Source: Bacillus sp. FJAT-27225 (GTDB lineage: Bacteria; Bacillota; Bacilli; Bacillales; Cytobacillaceae). From it: DNA of 64,000 bases. This document shows, one piece after another, positions 62,732 to 64,000 of this stretch. The position numbers and the translations under genes were made by a program. The stretch covers positions 372,001-436,000 of the forward strand of contig NZ_MAYU01000021.1 of the NCBI RefSeq assembly GCF_001685025.1, in the 5' to 3' direction. Under the pieces are notes generated by a model, which saw nothing but the letters and a program-made list of their open reading frames with translations, ran no database searches and was not told where the DNA came from. Every line of letters starts with the position of its first letter. Within the stretch, counting starts at the first letter, position 1.

Positions 62732-62759
62732 TTGTTATATGTAAAATTTAAAATATAAT
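62732..62759 (+). promoter_or_regulatory. Promoter of the second subtilase gene
   Basis: TTGTTA (62732-62737) and TATAAT (62754-62759) are 16 bp apart, about 30 bp ahead of the TTG start. A TTGACA at 62706-62711 has no matching -10. Confidence 0.6.
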
Positions 62760-62789
62760 GAATATTATGATAGATTAGGAGGGATTTTA

Positions 62790-64000
62790 TTGAAGAGAAA
62801 ATTTATGGCAGGGGCACTGGCAGTCGCTCTGGGAGCTTCACTTGCTTTCAGCGGAGCACCCTCATACAGCAAGGCGGATGCCGCACAGGAGAAGTACATA
62901 GTCGTATTTAAGAATCAGGCAAGCCTGCCGGCTGGGTATGCAAAGGCAATTGAAAAAGCTGGCGGAAAGGTCGAAACAAAATTGGAAAAGCTTGGGGCTG
63001 TTGAGGTTGTTTCGGATAATCCGAAATTCCTAGCAGAAATCAAGAAATCCTCAGCTGTCCAGGATGCGGGTGTGCAAAACATTATTTATCCCGAAGAAAC
63101 CATTGTTGAAGATAGTTTCACCTTAGCGGAAGTTGGGGAAAATGCTGATTTATACAAATCGCGCCAATGGGATATTCAGCAGGTAACCAATAACGGAGCC
63201 TCCTGGAACCTTCCAGGCGGAACAGGGAAATCAGTGGATGGCAAGGATATAGTTGTAGGAGTTATCGATACAGGTATCGATTACAACCATCCTGACCTTA
63301 AGGAAAATTATGCTTTTGGAAAATCATTCGTTCCTGGCTATGAGGATGCAATGGACGAAAATGGCCATGGTACGCATGTTGCAGGCGCAATCGCTGCAAA
63401 CGGACGTGTAATGGGTATCGGCCCTGATTTGAAGGTTGCGGCTTACCGTGTGTTTGGACCAAGTGGCGGCGCTGCAACTTCACATATTGCAGAAGCACTT
63501 ATGGCAGCTGCAGATGATAACGTAGACGTAGTCAATATGTCCCTTGGCGGTTATGACTGGTTCCAGGACCCTGATTATGCAACAAAAGACATTGTCGCTG
63601 ATGTGCGCCTGTTCGACCGTGCTATCCAGTACGCTATTAACAAGGGGGTAACTGTAGTTGGTTCCGCAGGTAACAATGGAGCTGATATCTCAAGCCCTGG
63701 TAAATTGTCTGGAGATGATAAAGGAGCTACCCACCGCAGCCCAAGCAGCCAAACAATGATCCGTGTTTCTGCAGGCGGTGCCTTTAAAAACCTAGCATTC
63801 TACTCCAACTATGGTGTAGGCAAGATTGATGTGATGGCGCCAGGCGGAGACCTTGGCCCGAACTACGATCCAGCTACCGGTCAAGGAAGAGATAATTACT
63901 ACCTTTCTTATAACACATATCCGGGCAACCGTTATGCAGGTATGGCCGGAACTTCCATGGCAGCTCCTAAAGTTGCCGGCCTTGCTGGTGTCATCATCGC
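62790..64000 (+). CDS. Secreted S8 subtilase with I9-type propeptide (3' end outside window)
   Basis: The first 403 codons are present and run off the right edge. A TTG start (62790) follows AGGAGGG. A signal peptide (1-30) precedes an inhibitor-I9-like propeptide (KYIVVFKNQASLP...). The catalytic domain has Asp160 (GVIDTGID), His193 (HGTHVAGA), Asn295 (SAGNNG) and Ser389 (GTSMAAPKVAG). The usual His after the Ser-motif Pro is Lys here. It is larger than classical subtilisin, so C-terminal domains may follow. Confidence 0.9.
   Translation, partial: MKRKFMAGALAVALGASLAFSGAPSYSKADAAQEKYIVVFKNQASLPAGYAKAIEKAGGKVETKLEKLGAVEVVSDNPKFLAEIKKSSAVQDAGVQNIIYPEETIVEDSFTLAEVGENADLYKSRQWDIQQVTNNGASWNLPGGTGKSVDGKDIVVGVIDTGIDYNHPDLKENYAFGKSFVPGYEDAMDENGHGTHVAGAIAANGRVMGIGPDLKVAAYRVFGPSGGAATSHIAEALMAAADDNVDVVNMSLGGYDWFQDPDYATKDIVADVRLFDRAIQYAINKGVTVVGSAGNNGADISSPGKLSGDDKGATHRSPSSQTMIRVSAGGAFKNLAFYSNYGVGKIDVMAPGGDLGPNYDPATGQGRDNYYLSYNTYPGNRYAGMAGTSMAAPKVAGLAGVII

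Overview
The window is chromosomal DNA from a low-GC Gram-positive, aerobic Bacillaceae-type bacterium. The evidence is strong AGGAGG-type ribosome binding sites, frequent TTG/GTG starts, a yitJ-type S-box, a Fur box, and many homologues of Bacillus genes (trhO/ybfQ, murB, yuzB, yneR, ykoP, sstT, yclQ-like, yfiB/yfiC-like exporters). An OpuF-type osmoprotectant transporter, with the binding protein fused to the permease, is an architecture first described in Bacillus infantis. I cannot name the species. No tRNA, rRNA, CRISPR array, prophage or complete IS element is visible.

Layout: 0-2.6 kb, a three-gene minus-strand unit of GTP cyclohydrolase II, RibD and a HAD nucleotidase. 2.7-6.1 kb, tandem membrane-anchored M1-peptidase-like paralogues that have lost the zinc site. 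6.4-16 kb, membrane and envelope genes (CPBP protease, L,D-transpeptidase), a heterodimeric ABC exporter and a POT peptide transporter, then a SufR-like regulator and sodA. 17.7-22.8 kb, a YkoP-type cluster: a diacylglycerol-type glycosyltransferase, metallophosphoesterase, YkoP, EEP phosphatase/nuclease and an alkaline-phosphatase-superfamily enzyme. 22.8-26.5 kb, trhO, yuzB, murB, flavin reductase, a second DUF1450 protein and yneR. 26.7-29.4 kb, a YtrA-type GntR/ABC operon. 31.1-34.8 kb, opuFA-opuFB with a convergent BusR-like (GntR + RCK_C) regulator. 35-36.7 kb, an FtsX/HrtB-type ABC pair whose ATPase carries an in-frame stop. 36.9-37.8 kb, a CarH-like B12 photoreceptor regulator. 38-49.3 kb, an efflux MFS, a subtilisin, small proteins, an AspT-like transporter and a DUF4395 gene bracketed by palindromes. 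49.6-57.8 kb, sstT, a small FbpA-like ORF, then an S-box-controlled yitJ-metH operon. 58-64 kb, a Fur-controlled siderophore-binding lipoprotein, Nudix hydrolase, rpiA-gnd, a BsuPI lipoprotein and the start of a second secreted subtilase.

The most notable non-gene structure is a composite, strongly palindromic repeat of about 215 bp. Three full copies are present, plus one variant inverted copy. Two copies lie as direct repeats immediately before and after opuFAB, and two copies supply the stop codon of the gene they abut. Other intergenic structures are 21-bp-phased TATCCGAGA arrays, AGGGGTC/GACCCCT two-hairpin modules, a common Bacillus 200-bp repeat with a decayed relic, and a Zur-like palindrome. 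Functional themes are cobalamin (MetH and the CarH-like regulator), osmotic and probably c-di-AMP control (OpuF, BusR-like), iron (Fur box) and envelope phosphate/lipid metabolism (yko cluster). Start sites were chosen from Shine-Dalgarno spacing and often differ from the longest open frame.
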